Assembly: GCF_003589925.1 (NCBI RefSeq)
Contig: NZ_CP032382.1
Coordinates: 2,046,001 to 2,110,000 of the forward strand
Direction: 5' to 3'
From: Chryseolinea soli
GTDB taxonomy: Bacteria; Bacteroidota; Bacteroidia; Cytophagales; Cyclobacteriaceae
DNA length: 64,000 nt
In this document: positions 34,641 through 43,187 of the stretch, piece after piece
Numbering within the stretch: the first letter of the stretch is position 1
How the letters are laid out: every line of letters begins with the position of its first letter
Program-made: the position numbers and the translations under genes
Notes under the pieces: model-generated
The model's input: only the letters and a program-made list of their open reading frames with translations
What the model was told of the DNA's origin: nothing
Databases searched by the model: none

Positions 34641-35744
34641 ATGAGCCACATCAGCGCCATTGGAACGGCCAACCCACCGCATCGCTTCAGTCAGTCACAG
34701 ATCGCCGACTTCATGACCCGGGCCATGCAGTTGTCGTATGAAGACGGTCGTAGGTTGCGGGCGATCTTCAATGCCAGTGGCATCTCCTACCGCCACTCGG
34801 TGCTGGAAGACTACGGACGTTCCGGCGAGTTCACTTTCTATTCCAACACCGACGACTTCGAGCCGTTTCCATCCACCTCCAAGCGCCTGCACTTTTTTAA
34901 GCAGAATGCGTTGAACCTCAGCTATTCGGCCGTGCAGAACATGTTGGCGCAGCGTCCTGGATTTGACGTGAAGAGCATCACGCACCTGATCGTTGTGTGT
35001 TGCACCGGCATGTACGCACCCGGTTTGGACGTGGACCTGGTGAAGAAGTTGAGCTTGTCAACAAACGTGCAACGCACAGGTGTGAACTTTATGGGCTGCT
35101 ATGCCGCCTTCAACGCCTTGAAAGTGGCCGATGCCTTTTGCAAGGCCGACGCCAAAGCCAAAGTGCTGGTGGTGTGCACCGAACTCTGCAGTCTGCACTT
35201 TCAAAAAGTGGCCACGGAAGATAATCTTTTGGCCAACGCGCTTTTTGCCGATGGCTCGGCAGCCGTGCTGGTGGAAGGTGAAACCACAGCTTCCCCACGT
35301 TTGCTGCTCGAAAATTTTTGCAACGAGCTTGCCATCGAAGGCGAGGGGGACATGGCGTGGGCGATCGGTGACCTGGGGTTTGAGATGAAGTTGTCGACGT
35401 ATGTGCCGGATATAATAAAGAGTGGCATCGCCCGCCTCACAGCTGCGCTACTGAAAAATATCTCGTCCGACATTTCGGCGATCCGTTTTTTTGCCATCCA
35501 CCCCGGAGGCAGAAAAATACTGGAAAGCATAGAGGATGCGTTGGGGATCGACAAGGAAAAGAACGCACCGGCCTACCGCGTGCTGAAGAACTATGGCAAC
35601 ATGTCGTCGCCCACCGTCTTGTTTGTGTTGAAAGATATTTTTGACGGGCTGACCCCCGAGCACAATGGCCAACCCATCTTGAGTTTTGCATTTGGTCCGG
35701 GGTTGACGCTGGAAAGCATGGTGTTAAGAATAGAAACCGAATAA
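34641..35744 (+). CDS. type III polyketide synthase
   Basis: A 367-residue chalcone-synthase-like homodimeric enzyme. The catalytic triad is in place: Cys121 in VVCCTGMYAPG (second Cys), His287 in FFAIHPGG and Asn320 in LKNYGNMSSPT. It would extend an acyl starter with malonyl-CoA and cyclise to a pyrone, resorcinol or phloroglucinol; the starter is unknown but bacterial relatives often use fatty acyl chains. The ATG at 34641 (MSHISAIGTA) is preferred to a TTG nine bases earlier. The methyltransferase gene follows after eight bases, and a UbiA gene is divergent. Confidence 0.93.
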   Translation: MSHISAIGTANPPHRFSQSQIADFMTRAMQLSYEDGRRLRAIFNASGISYRHSVLEDYGRSGEFTFYSNTDDFEPFPSTSKRLHFFKQNALNLSYSAVQNMLAQRPGFDVKSITHLIVVCCTGMYAPGLDVDLVKKLSLSTNVQRTGVNFMGCYAAFNALKVADAFCKADAKAKVLVVCTELCSLHFQKVATEDNLLANALFADGSAAVLVEGETTASPRLLLENFCNELAIEGEGDMAWAIGDLGFEMKLSTYVPDIIKSGIARLTAALLKNISSDISAIRFFAIHPGGRKILESIEDALGIDKEKNAPAYRVLKNYGNMSSPTVLFVLKDIFDGLTPEHNGQPILSFAFGPGLTLESMVLRIETE

Positions 35745-35752
35745 AAAAATCT

Positions 35753-36463
35753 ATGCCCGATTTTTCGACCCGCAGCACCGACGCCGAGATCATGGACGAC
35801 CTAGACTATGCGGGTGGATTGATGGACAAGACGCTGCGTGAGTTGGAGATCATCAACAAATGGCTTGGCGGAAATGCCGTTACGTTCTCGGCGTTGTCGC
35901 AGTTGTTGAATGGAGTTGATCGCGAAGGAACGGTCCGCATCGCCGACCTGGGTTGTGGCCGGGGAGATATGCTGGCGTTGGTGGATGCCTGGGCTTCGAA
36001 GCGCGGCTATAAAACGGAGCTCACGGGCATCGATGCCAATCCGTACATCGTCCGTGCAGCCGAACACCAACTAAAGCATTATCCACACATCCGGCTCTTG
36101 GCGCAAAATATTTTCTCGCCCGCATTCCGGGAACAGAAATTTGATGTGGTCATCGGCACGTTGTTCTATCATCATTTCACTCAAGAGGAGCTTGCGACTT
36201 TTTTCATGCAGCTGAAGCATCAATGCACCAAAGGATTTATCATCAATGACATTCATCGCCACCCCTTGGCCTATTACTCTATTAAATGGTTGACCCAGAC
36301 CTTTTCGCGTTCGTCGATGGTGCAGTATGATGCGCCGCTGTCGGTTTTGCGGGCGTTTAAAAAAGGCGAATTGTTGGAGTGCCTGGAGAAGGCTGGAATA
36401 AAAAAGTATTCCATACGCTGGAAATGGGCATTTCGATGGCAGGTGGTGGTTTGGACGCACTAA
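35753..36463 (+). CDS. class I SAM-dependent methyltransferase partner of the type III PKS
   Basis: A 236-residue Rossmann-fold methyltransferase. SAM-binding motif I is ADLGCGRGDMLAL (about 64-76), the acidic end of beta-2 is GIDANPYI, and motif IV-like DVVIGTLFYHHF follows (about 130-141). It starts eight bases after the PKS stop and must be co-transcribed with it. The likely task is O- or C-methylation of the polyketide (inference). The last 70 residues are hydrophobic and basic and may touch the membrane, fitting a lipophilic substrate. Confidence 0.87.
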   Translation: MPDFSTRSTDAEIMDDLDYAGGLMDKTLRELEIINKWLGGNAVTFSALSQLLNGVDREGTVRIADLGCGRGDMLALVDAWASKRGYKTELTGIDANPYIVRAAEHQLKHYPHIRLLAQNIFSPAFREQKFDVVIGTLFYHHFTQEELATFFMQLKHQCTKGFIINDIHRHPLAYYSIKWLTQTFSRSSMVQYDAPLSVLRAFKKGELLECLEKAGIKKYSIRWKWAFRWQVVVWTH

Positions 36464-36557
36464 AGTGTGGCGACCTGGAGGTGCAGGCAATATCCACTCG
36501 TGTATTCTCCCCCGACAATTGGCACAATTTTCGTAGTTTTACGATTGTTTAAACCGA

Positions 36558-37121
36558 ATGGGCTTTATGAGGTCATTTTGTTCGCTTCTGATATTGTTTT
36601 CGCTGTTTTCGTGCGCTTCGGGGCCGTTTGGCAAGAAGGTGAAAGAACCTTTTCAGGGGAATGCCTATGAATCGAACAATCGTTTTTTCAGAGGCACCGG
36701 CAAGGGCACCAGTTCGCAAGACAACATTGCGCGCGCCAAAGCCGACCTGGAAGCCAAGGCTGAACTGGCGGGACAGGTGAACACCACTGTCAAACAAGTG
36801 GCTGACCAGTACCTGGGGCAAGCGGAAAATGAAAAGGGTGCCGACGTAGCCGACAAATTCCAGAGCCTGGTGCGCCAGGTAATGAACACCAGCATCAGCG
36901 ACCTGCGCAAGACCGGGGAGAAGAAATATTACGATAAGAAGGAGAACGAATACACGGTGTTCATCGCCTACGAGATCAAGAAAAACGCCATGTTCCGGTT
37001 CCTGAAAAAGCAGGCCAAAACCGACCAGACCATCGATGAAAGACAACGCGAGGTGATCGAGAAGATCATCGACGAAGAAATAAAGAAAGCCGATGCCGAT
37101 GATGCGGCGGGCGACAACTGA
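36558..37121 (+). CDS. putative lipoprotein, LPP20-like
   Basis: A 187-residue protein with a signal sequence and lipobox LFSC (about Cys19). The mature region contains FRGTGKGTSSQDNIARAKADLEAKAELAGQ in two parts, resembling the LPP20 fold in which residues after the start form a strand-helix unit with Ala-rich helix. The end is a charged coiled-coil-like helix. Function is unknown. A hairpin terminator follows. The ATG at 36558 gives the full signal; a second Met at residue 4 is also possible. Confidence 0.72.
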   Translation: MGFMRSFCSLLILFSLFSCASGPFGKKVKEPFQGNAYESNNRFFRGTGKGTSSQDNIARAKADLEAKAELAGQVNTTVKQVADQYLGQAENEKGADVADKFQSLVRQVMNTSISDLRKTGEKKYYDKKENEYTVFIAYEIKKNAMFRFLKKQAKTDQTIDERQREVIEKIIDEEIKKADADDAAGDN

Positions 37122-37150
37122 TCATTAAAGATCGTTTTACAGGTAGAATC

Positions 37151-37185
37151 AGACCTGTTGGGCTTCGCGCCTGGCAGGTCTTTTT
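37151..37185 (+). terminator. rho-independent terminator
   Basis: AGACCTG pairs with CAGGTCT; an inner GGC/GCC pair caps the hairpin with a TTCGC loop, and five T residues follow. It ends the transcript of the LPP20-like lipoprotein gene. Confidence 0.82.
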
Positions 37186-37243
37186 CATTTGCAACCTGCG
37201 GTCCAGGGAATGCGTCTAATGGGATATAGACTACCCCTTCACT

Positions 37244-38104
37244 ATGAAAAATCTGATCCTAACCCTGTTTGCCGTGATCTTTGCCTCAAATCTTTTTGCC
37301 GGCGAGGGCGATTTCCATCTCGATAAAGAATATAAGATCGACAAGGCCGGGCTGCTGGACTTGCGGACGTCCGACGCCAAAGTGTTCATCACCGGCTCCG
37401 TGCGCGGCACGGCGCATGTGAAGATCGACCGCACCATCACGGCCAAGGGATGGACGTGGGGATCGGATGATTTTAAAGTGGAGGTGAAGGAAGAGAACGG
37501 CAACCTGATCGTGCAGGAAAGACAAAAAGGGGATCACGTGGCGGCCATCGGCTATTATATGGAAGTGTACCGGATCGAAATTGAAATACCCGAAGGCGTG
37601 AGCCTGAAGGTGCGGGGTGATGACGGCGACTATTACATCAAGAACGTGAACGGCGCCATCTCCCTGCGCATGGACGATGCCGACGCGGAGCTGGCCGGTT
37701 GCAAAGGCGACCACTTCGAGTTTAGGCTGGACGACGGCGACATTCACATGGACCAGGGCCGTGGCTCGCTCGAAATAGTGGGCGACGATGCGGATGTCGA
37801 GATCTACAAAGCCAACTTCACTTCCATCCGCGCCGATGTGGACGACGGCGACCTGGTTATTGAAACCTCGCTGGCCAACAACGGCGACTACAACATCGCT
37901 TCCCAAGACGGCCTCATTTCCCTGAACATCACCGGCGGCGGTGGCGAATTTGAGATTCGTCACGACGATGGCCGGGTCATTACGGATGGTGGCTTTAAAA
38001 CCCTGGAAGAAGGCGAACACGAAACACGCCTGGCCCTGGCCAACGGCACGGCTAAGGTAAACCTGAAGGCAGACGATGCCCGGGTGAAGTTAAGAGCGCA
38101 ATAA
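37244..38104 (+). CDS. exported beta-rich protein with alternating DDGD/DDAD ladder
   Basis: A 286-residue protein with a signal peptide (residues 1-19, cleaved after FA). The centre (about 125-235) repeats an acidic tetrapeptide every 18-19 residues: DDGD, DDAD, DDGD, DDAD, DDGD, then DDGR. Between these lie short alternating hydrophobic strands. This regularity fits a stacked beta-ladder with the acidic turns aligned on one face, similar in style to DUF4097-type adhesin domains. The aligned Asp residues could bind calcium (inference). It stands alone, after a terminator. No enzyme motif is visible. Confidence 0.75.
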   Translation: MKNLILTLFAVIFASNLFAGEGDFHLDKEYKIDKAGLLDLRTSDAKVFITGSVRGTAHVKIDRTITAKGWTWGSDDFKVEVKEENGNLIVQERQKGDHVAAIGYYMEVYRIEIEIPEGVSLKVRGDDGDYYIKNVNGAISLRMDDADAELAGCKGDHFEFRLDDGDIHMDQGRGSLEIVGDDADVEIYKANFTSIRADVDDGDLVIETSLANNGDYNIASQDGLISLNITGGGGEFEIRHDDGRVITDGGFKTLEEGEHETRLALANGTAKVNLKADDARVKLRAQ

Positions 38105-38124
38105 TTTTCCGCAGCCGGTCTTTT

Positions 38125-38889
38125 CTACACATCGCAGAGTTGCACCGCCGCGCGCAATGACGTGAGCGGGTCTTTGACAGGAATGAATTCCTGCGCAACA
38201 AATCCTTTATAGCCTGTGGCCACGATGGCCTCCATGATGGCCGGGTAATACAACTCCTGGGTCGTGTCGATCTCATGCCGGCCGGGAACGCCGCCCGTGT
38301 GGTAGTGAGCAATGTATTTTTTGTTTTGCCGGATGGTCGCGATCACATCGCCTTCCATGATCTGCATGTGATAGATATCGTAAAGCAGTTTGAAATTTTC
38401 AGAGCCCAGTTTTTCGCAGAGGGCCACGCCCCAGGCGGTGTGGTCGCATTGATAATCTTTGTGGTCCACCCGGCTGTTGAGAAGCTCCATGCAAACCGTG
38501 ATGTTGTGACGGGCCGCTATTTTCAAGATAGGTTCCAGTCCGCGGGCGCAGTTTTCCAGGCCTTGTGCGTCGCTGAGGCCGTTCCGGTTGCCGGAGAAAC
38601 AGATCACGTTTTGGAGACCGGCGTCGGCGGCCTTGGGGATATTGAGGGAATAGTCCTTGAGCAATTGTGCGTGCAGCGACAAATCATTAAAGCCCGTTTC
38701 CAGACCGAGTGGCGTGGCATGGGCCATGGCGCAGGTGAGACCGTGTTTTGTCACCAGGGGCCATTGTTCGGGGGTGAGCAGTTCGACGGAGGTGATGCCG
38801 ATATCTTTCGCGGCCACGATGAGATCTTCCAGGGGCATCGCGTAGCACCAGGGACAAACGGAATGACGGATATTGCCTTTTAAAGCCAT
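38125..38889 (-). CDS. hydroxypyruvate isomerase-like TIM barrel
   Basis: A 254-residue cytoplasmic protein of the sugar phosphate isomerase/epimerase fold, nearest to the Hyi group. Metal and catalytic regions are VCMELLNSRVDHKDYQCD (Glu in ELLN), LLYDIYHMQIMEGD and HYHTGGVPGRHEID, with a final FVAQEFIP Glu. Hyi interconverts hydroxypyruvate and tartronate semialdehyde; related enzymes epimerise ketoses. No glyoxylate genes are adjacent, so the substrate is open. No signal peptide is present, in contrast to the TIM-barrel lipoprotein at 29603. Confidence 0.83.
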   Translation of the reverse strand: MALKGNIRHSVCPWCYAMPLEDLIVAAKDIGITSVELLTPEQWPLVTKHGLTCAMAHATPLGLETGFNDLSLHAQLLKDYSLNIPKAADAGLQNVICFSGNRNGLSDAQGLENCARGLEPILKIAARHNITVCMELLNSRVDHKDYQCDHTAWGVALCEKLGSENFKLLYDIYHMQIMEGDVIATIRQNKKYIAHYHTGGVPGRHEIDTTQELYYPAIMEAIVATGYKGFVAQEFIPVKDPLTSLRAAVQLCDV

Positions 38890-38952
38890 AGAGTTTAGGG
38901 TTCGGTTGGAGGCGAGCGTGTAGACTGTGTCGTTAGGTTTTTATGATCCCTT

Positions 38953-38960
38953 CAAAAGTA
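38953..38960 (-). promoter_or_regulatory. candidate -7 promoter element for the Hyi-like gene
   Basis: On the minus strand TACTTTTG matches TAnnTTTG, 63 bases upstream of the ATG. No well-spaced -33 TTG was found. Confidence 0.4.
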
Positions 38961-39073
38961 ATGAATCCACCCTTGTCTTGGGTGCCGGTCATCTGTCTTT
39001 GCAACCCAAAAAAGTAATGAAACAATAAAGACTTGGGATGGAGAAAACGGGGTCAAAATCGAAATAATGGTAA

Positions 39074-39081
39074 TAAATTTG
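39074..39081 (+). promoter_or_regulatory. -7 promoter element of corA
   Basis: TAAATTTG matches TAnnTTTG and ends 17 bases before the corA ATG, giving a leader of about 10 bases. Confidence 0.5.
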
Positions 39082-39098
39082 CGCCGGAGGGTTTTATT

Positions 39099-40052
39099 AT
39101 GATCCGCGTCTACACCATCAGCCAGGGAAAAATCAACCAATACAAAAATCCGTCTTTTAAAGAGATCGATTCGCTGGAAAATATGGTGTGGATCGACCTT
39201 CAGTCGCCTACGCGCGAAGAGAAGGAATTCATTGAAAAGAACTATCACATCGAGTTTTTTACCTCGCAGGAGTTGCAGGAGATCGAAAGCAGTTCGCGCT
39301 TCCTGGAAACCGACGAGACCGTGGAAATGAACCTGGGCTTCCTCAGCAATGAGGCCGAGCTCACGGTGCAGAGCGTGACTTTTATTTTGAAGGAGAACCT
39401 GTTGTTCACCTATCGCCAGGGGGACTTGAAGATCTTTGCGGAAACGGTGCGCCGTCTGAAATCGGCCAGCTCGTCGGAAAAGAAGGAACACGGGCTCAAC
39501 GTTTTCCTCACCGTTTTGGAGACCCGCATCGACGGCGATGCCGACTTGATTGAAGGGATCAATCGCAAGCTGAATGGTATCAGTAAGGAGCTCATCTCCC
39601 AACAATCGTTGAAACAAGATCTGCTGTTGGGGATCGCGCAATTGCAGGAGAACGTGATGCTGCTGCACGAGACCATCACGGAGAAACAACGGGTGGTGAG
39701 TTCGCTGGTGCGCATCCCCGAATTTAACCGGATCGAAAGCGAGCGGCTCAAGATCATCCTCAAAGACATTGCCTCCCTGTTGCAACACTCCCAGTTCAGC
39801 TCCGAGCGCTTGGAATATTTGCAGAACACCTTCCTGGGTTTGGTGAACATCGAACAAAACCAGGTGATCAAGATCTTTACCGTGGTGACGGTGGTGTTTA
39901 TGCCGCCGACCCTGATCGCCAGCATTTACGGCATGAACTTCACGTTTATGCCCGAACTGCAATGGATGGCCGGCTATCCGTTTGCCATTGCTTTGATGAT
40001 CTTTTCGTCGCTCATCTTTTTATGGTATTTCAAGCGAAAACGTTGGCTATAA
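39099..40052 (+). CDS. corA: CorA-type magnesium/cobalt transporter
   Basis: A 317-residue protein with a large cytoplasmic N-terminal domain, a long stalk helix (about 195-260) and two C-terminal transmembrane helices. The selectivity motif YGMNFTFMPE (about 283-292) closes the first of them, and the basic tail KRKRWL follows the second. It forms a pentameric Mg2+ channel in the inner membrane. ATG at 39099 (MIRVYTISQ) is chosen because a -7 promoter box lies 17 bases upstream, inside the longer alternative reading. A TPR-like gene follows after 42 bases. Confidence 0.93.
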   Translation: MIRVYTISQGKINQYKNPSFKEIDSLENMVWIDLQSPTREEKEFIEKNYHIEFFTSQELQEIESSSRFLETDETVEMNLGFLSNEAELTVQSVTFILKENLLFTYRQGDLKIFAETVRRLKSASSSEKKEHGLNVFLTVLETRIDGDADLIEGINRKLNGISKELISQQSLKQDLLLGIAQLQENVMLLHETITEKQRVVSSLVRIPEFNRIESERLKIILKDIASLLQHSQFSSERLEYLQNTFLGLVNIEQNQVIKIFTVVTVVFMPPTLIASIYGMNFTFMPELQWMAGYPFAIALMIFSSLIFLWYFKRKRWL

Positions 40053-40094
40053 TCGTCTACTGAATCCTTCAACTTTTAAAAACGTGCAAGCACG

Positions 40095-40961
40095 ATGAGC
40101 AAGAATCGCGAAAAAATAATGCACGACCTCCAGCGGCTGCTCGCTTCTCAAAATTTTCAATCGAAAGAGGAAGCGGAGAAGTTTATGGACAAACTCAAAG
40201 GTCAGTCCATCGGTGAAGGGTCTGCCACGCCGGAGGGACGTGCTCAACACCTGGTGTATGAAGCGCGCGAACTACGCTCGGCCTTGGACGCGGACAAGAA
40301 GATCTTCTCTGCGCTGAAACTGGACCCGGAATGCGTGGAGGCCTTTGAGTATATGGCGGAGTTTGCGGTCAGCCCGTTGCAGAGCCTTATTTTTTATCGG
40401 AATGGGATGAACGCCGGCCGTCGCAAGCTGGGAGAAAAATTCTTTGAAGAAAATAAAGGACGCTTTTGGGCACTGCATGAAACACGACCTTTTATGCGAT
40501 GTCTGTTCGGCTATGCTATGACGCTCTATGAACTCGATGAGAAACAGGCTGCCTTGAACCTGTTCAAAGAACTATTGACGCTCAACCCGAACGATAACCA
40601 GGGCGCCCGCGACTACGCCATGCTTTACAGCCTTGATCTTTCACAACCCGATGTGTTTGATGAAATTCAGTCGCTATACGTCGACGATCGAAGCACGTTC
40701 AGGTTATTCAATAAGACTCTGCACATCTTTAAAAAAGAAGGCGACACCGCCGCAGCCAGGGAAATGTTGCAACAAGCCCGGTCGCAAAACGGTCATGTGA
40801 TGGCGTTTTTGATGTCGGATAAAACGCTGCCACCGGGTGGAAGTGAATATGTGAAGGGAGAAAAAAGTGAGGCGGTTTATTATGCCACTGTTGCCCGTGG
40901 TGTTTGGCATCATACTCCGGGAGCGCAGGCTTGGCTGAATAATGTTTACCGGAAAAAGTGA
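40095..40961 (+). CDS. tetratricopeptide-like protein of unknown function
   Basis: A 288-residue soluble, mostly helical protein. The segment FWALHETRPFMRCLFGYAM (about 128-146), followed by LYELDEKQAALNLFKELL and LNPNDNQGARDYAML, is a recognisable TPR-like unit found in several uncharacterised bacterial proteins. Helical pairs with TPR spacing occur elsewhere in the chain. TPRs mediate protein contacts; the partner is unknown. It follows corA by 42 bases and may share its transcript. Its end converges with the amidohydrolase gene, two bases apart. Confidence 0.65.
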   Translation: MSKNREKIMHDLQRLLASQNFQSKEEAEKFMDKLKGQSIGEGSATPEGRAQHLVYEARELRSALDADKKIFSALKLDPECVEAFEYMAEFAVSPLQSLIFYRNGMNAGRRKLGEKFFEENKGRFWALHETRPFMRCLFGYAMTLYELDEKQAALNLFKELLTLNPNDNQGARDYAMLYSLDLSQPDVFDEIQSLYVDDRSTFRLFNKTLHIFKKEGDTAAAREMLQQARSQNGHVMAFLMSDKTLPPGGSEYVKGEKSEAVYYATVARGVWHHTPGAQAWLNNVYRKK

Positions 40962-40963
40962 CA

Positions 40964-42229
40964 CTATTCATAAAGGACACCATCCTTCATCACCCATTTC
41001 ACCTGGCGCAGATCCGAAATGTTTTTGGAAGGGTCGCCTTTCACCACGAGAATGTCGGCTTTTAAATTTTCCTTGATCCTTCCCACTTCCTTGTCGAGGT
41101 GAAATACTTTGGCGTTGACGCTGGTGGCTGAACGCAGAACTTCCAGTGGATTCATGCCATAGGCCACCATCAGCTCGAGCTCATAGGCATTTTGACCGTG
41201 CGCGAAAACGCCCACATCGCCACCGGCGCAGATCACAACGCCTGCCTTGAGTGCTTCCTGAAATGTTTGGCGTTTTTGCACCAGGCGTTCAGGCTCCGGC
41301 TGTGAATCTTTTTTCCATCCACGATACTGGGCAATCGAAGCGCCTGCCGCGAGCGTTGGACAGAGGGCAATGCCTTTTTCCTTCATGAGCCTGAACACTT
41401 CCGGTGTTCCATTGTCGCCGTGTTCGATGGTTTCCACGCCGGCGACCGCAGCCCGTCGCATGCCTTCGGCGGTGACGGCGTGAGCGACTACGGGACGGCC
41501 ACTGCTTTTGGCAGTTTCTACCACCAGCTTAAGTTCTTCCACAGAAAACGTCGGTTGTGCTTCTTCTTTCAGACCCCAACGATAGTCGGCGTATACTTTT
41601 ACGATGTCGGCGCCTTTGCCAATCTGGTCCCGGACCACCTGGATCAGGTTGGGGCCGTCGGCTTGTTCGGCGCCCAGCATCACCGTGAAGTCGGTGTCAA
41701 ATCCTTTGGGGCCATAGCTTCCGGTGGCTACGATGGCGCGACCAGCCACCAACATGCGGGGGCCGGGGATGATGTTTTGGTTGATGGCTTGTTTCAAACC
41801 CACGTCGGCATAGCCGGCACCCTCCGAGCCGAGGTCGCGCGTTGTGGTGAAGCCGGCGCGCAATGTTTTTTCGGCATGCACGGTGGCGCGGGCTACCCGC
41901 AAGGCGTCGGATTCTTTGAGCACCTGGTCGTCCCACGGCGTTTCGTTATAAGGATGGAGGAGCAGGTGCGAATGACCTTCGATGAGTCCCGGCAGAAGTG
42001 TGCAACCGGGTAGCTTTAGCGTGGTGGCCTCCGGGGGCAGGTTGAGTTGGGATGGGACTCCGGCGGCCGTAATTTTGTCGCCGGTCACCACCACCACCCA
42101 GCCACTGTGCAGTTGTTCGCCATCGAAAACGCGGTCGGGCTCGAGAATATATTTTTGTTGGGCATGAACGGCGATCACCAGCAAGAAACCAACGGCGGCC
42201 AGCGTTGTTTTAGCGAAGGGTTTTTTCAT
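40964..42229 (-). CDS. exported metal-dependent amidohydrolase
   Basis: A 421-residue protein with a signal peptide (residues 1-24, ending VHAQ). It is an imidazolonepropionase/prolidase-like amidohydrolase: HxH metal ligands His86 and His88 in EGHSHLL, the lysine in DIVKVYADYR, later His residues in VVAHAVTAEG and TIEHGD, and the Asp in ICAGGDVG. Such exported enzymes often cleave dipeptides or cyclic amides. It ends two bases from a convergent gene and is divergent from the TolB-like gene over a 42-base intergenic region. The substrate is unknown. Confidence 0.9.
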   Translation of the reverse strand: MKKPFAKTTLAAVGFLLVIAVHAQQKYILEPDRVFDGEQLHSGWVVVVTGDKITAAGVPSQLNLPPEATTLKLPGCTLLPGLIEGHSHLLLHPYNETPWDDQVLKESDALRVARATVHAEKTLRAGFTTTRDLGSEGAGYADVGLKQAINQNIIPGPRMLVAGRAIVATGSYGPKGFDTDFTVMLGAEQADGPNLIQVVRDQIGKGADIVKVYADYRWGLKEEAQPTFSVEELKLVVETAKSSGRPVVAHAVTAEGMRRAAVAGVETIEHGDNGTPEVFRLMKEKGIALCPTLAAGASIAQYRGWKKDSQPEPERLVQKRQTFQEALKAGVVICAGGDVGVFAHGQNAYELELMVAYGMNPLEVLRSATSVNAKVFHLDKEVGRIKENLKADILVVKGDPSKNISDLRQVKWVMKDGVLYE

Positions 42230-42271
42230 GATTAAAAGGTAACTTTAATTGCAGATGCTTACAACACTTCT

Positions 42272-43135
42272 ATGATCAGGATATTTGCCTTCATCTTTTT
42301 TATGATGTGTGGCGGACTGGCCTATGCACAGCCCGGCACCGAAATTTATCTCTTCGACCTGTCGCTGGAGAAAGATCGCATCACCTTGGTGCAATCCAAA
42401 AACATTACCGACCGGCCCGGCTATGACAACCAGCCGTTCTTTCATCCTGACAAAACCGTGCTGTACTATAGTGCCGCCGACAGCGCCGGGCGAACGGACA
42501 TCATCGAGTTCAACTATGCGACCTTCAGCCGGCGAAACATCACGCGAACACCGGAAAAGGAATTTTCACCCACGGTCACCCCCGATAAGAAATTTCTCAG
42601 CTGCATCATCCAACGCGACGATGGCAAACAGGACCTGGGTAAATATCCCATCGACGGCGGCGCCCCTGTGGTGTTGATCGACAATCTGACGGTGGGCTAT
42701 CATGCCTGGGAAAATGCTCAAAGCCTGGTGCTATTTGTTTTGGGCGAACCCCATACGTTGCACCGTCACGCGATAAAAGATCATACCGATAATGTGGTGG
42801 CCGAGAACATCGGGCGTTCACTGCACAGCATCCCCAAATCGTCCAACATCAGCTTTGTTCAAAAAACGGGCGACGATGCCTGGATCATCAAAAGACTGGA
42901 GAAGGACGGCACATCTACCGAACTGGCAAAGACGCTTCCAGGCCGCGAGGACCTGACCTGGACGCCCGACGGACGGATCATCATGAGCGATGGGGAAAAA
43001 TTATTTTTTATTCGTCCCGGCAAAGATGCAGTGTGGAAAGCGGTGGAGATCAACACGTCACTGCCGTTGAAGGGGATTACCCGCCTGGCCGTGAATGCTA
43101 AAGGCGACAAGATGGCGATCGTGGTTTCAGAATGA
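42272..43135 (+). CDS. exported TolB-like beta-propeller protein
   Basis: A 287-residue protein with signal peptide MIRIFAFIFFMMCGGLAYA. The mature chain has six-bladed TolB/PD40 character: QPFFHPDKTVLYYSA, SPTVTPDKKFLSCI, LTWTPDGRIIMSD and LAVNAKGDKMAIVV. These repeats form protein- or ligand-binding platforms in the periplasm. It is divergent from an exported amidohydrolase gene and 52 bases upstream of a deoxynucleoside kinase. No enzyme residues are evident. Confidence 0.8.
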   Translation: MIRIFAFIFFMMCGGLAYAQPGTEIYLFDLSLEKDRITLVQSKNITDRPGYDNQPFFHPDKTVLYYSAADSAGRTDIIEFNYATFSRRNITRTPEKEFSPTVTPDKKFLSCIIQRDDGKQDLGKYPIDGGAPVVLIDNLTVGYHAWENAQSLVLFVLGEPHTLHRHAIKDHTDNVVAENIGRSLHSIPKSSNISFVQKTGDDAWIIKRLEKDGTSTELAKTLPGREDLTWTPDGRIIMSDGEKLFFIRPGKDAVWKAVEINTSLPLKGITRLAVNAKGDKMAIVVSE

Positions 43136-43187
43136 AAGGCTTAACGACAGGGAATTATTTTTACCTTGGCGCCTTGAAAAAATAAGG

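Noticed and set aside
38275..38883. Long plus-strand frame opposite the Hyi-like gene
   Set aside because: Antisense shadow of a well-conserved gene; composition is typical of reverse-complement frames in GC-rich codons.
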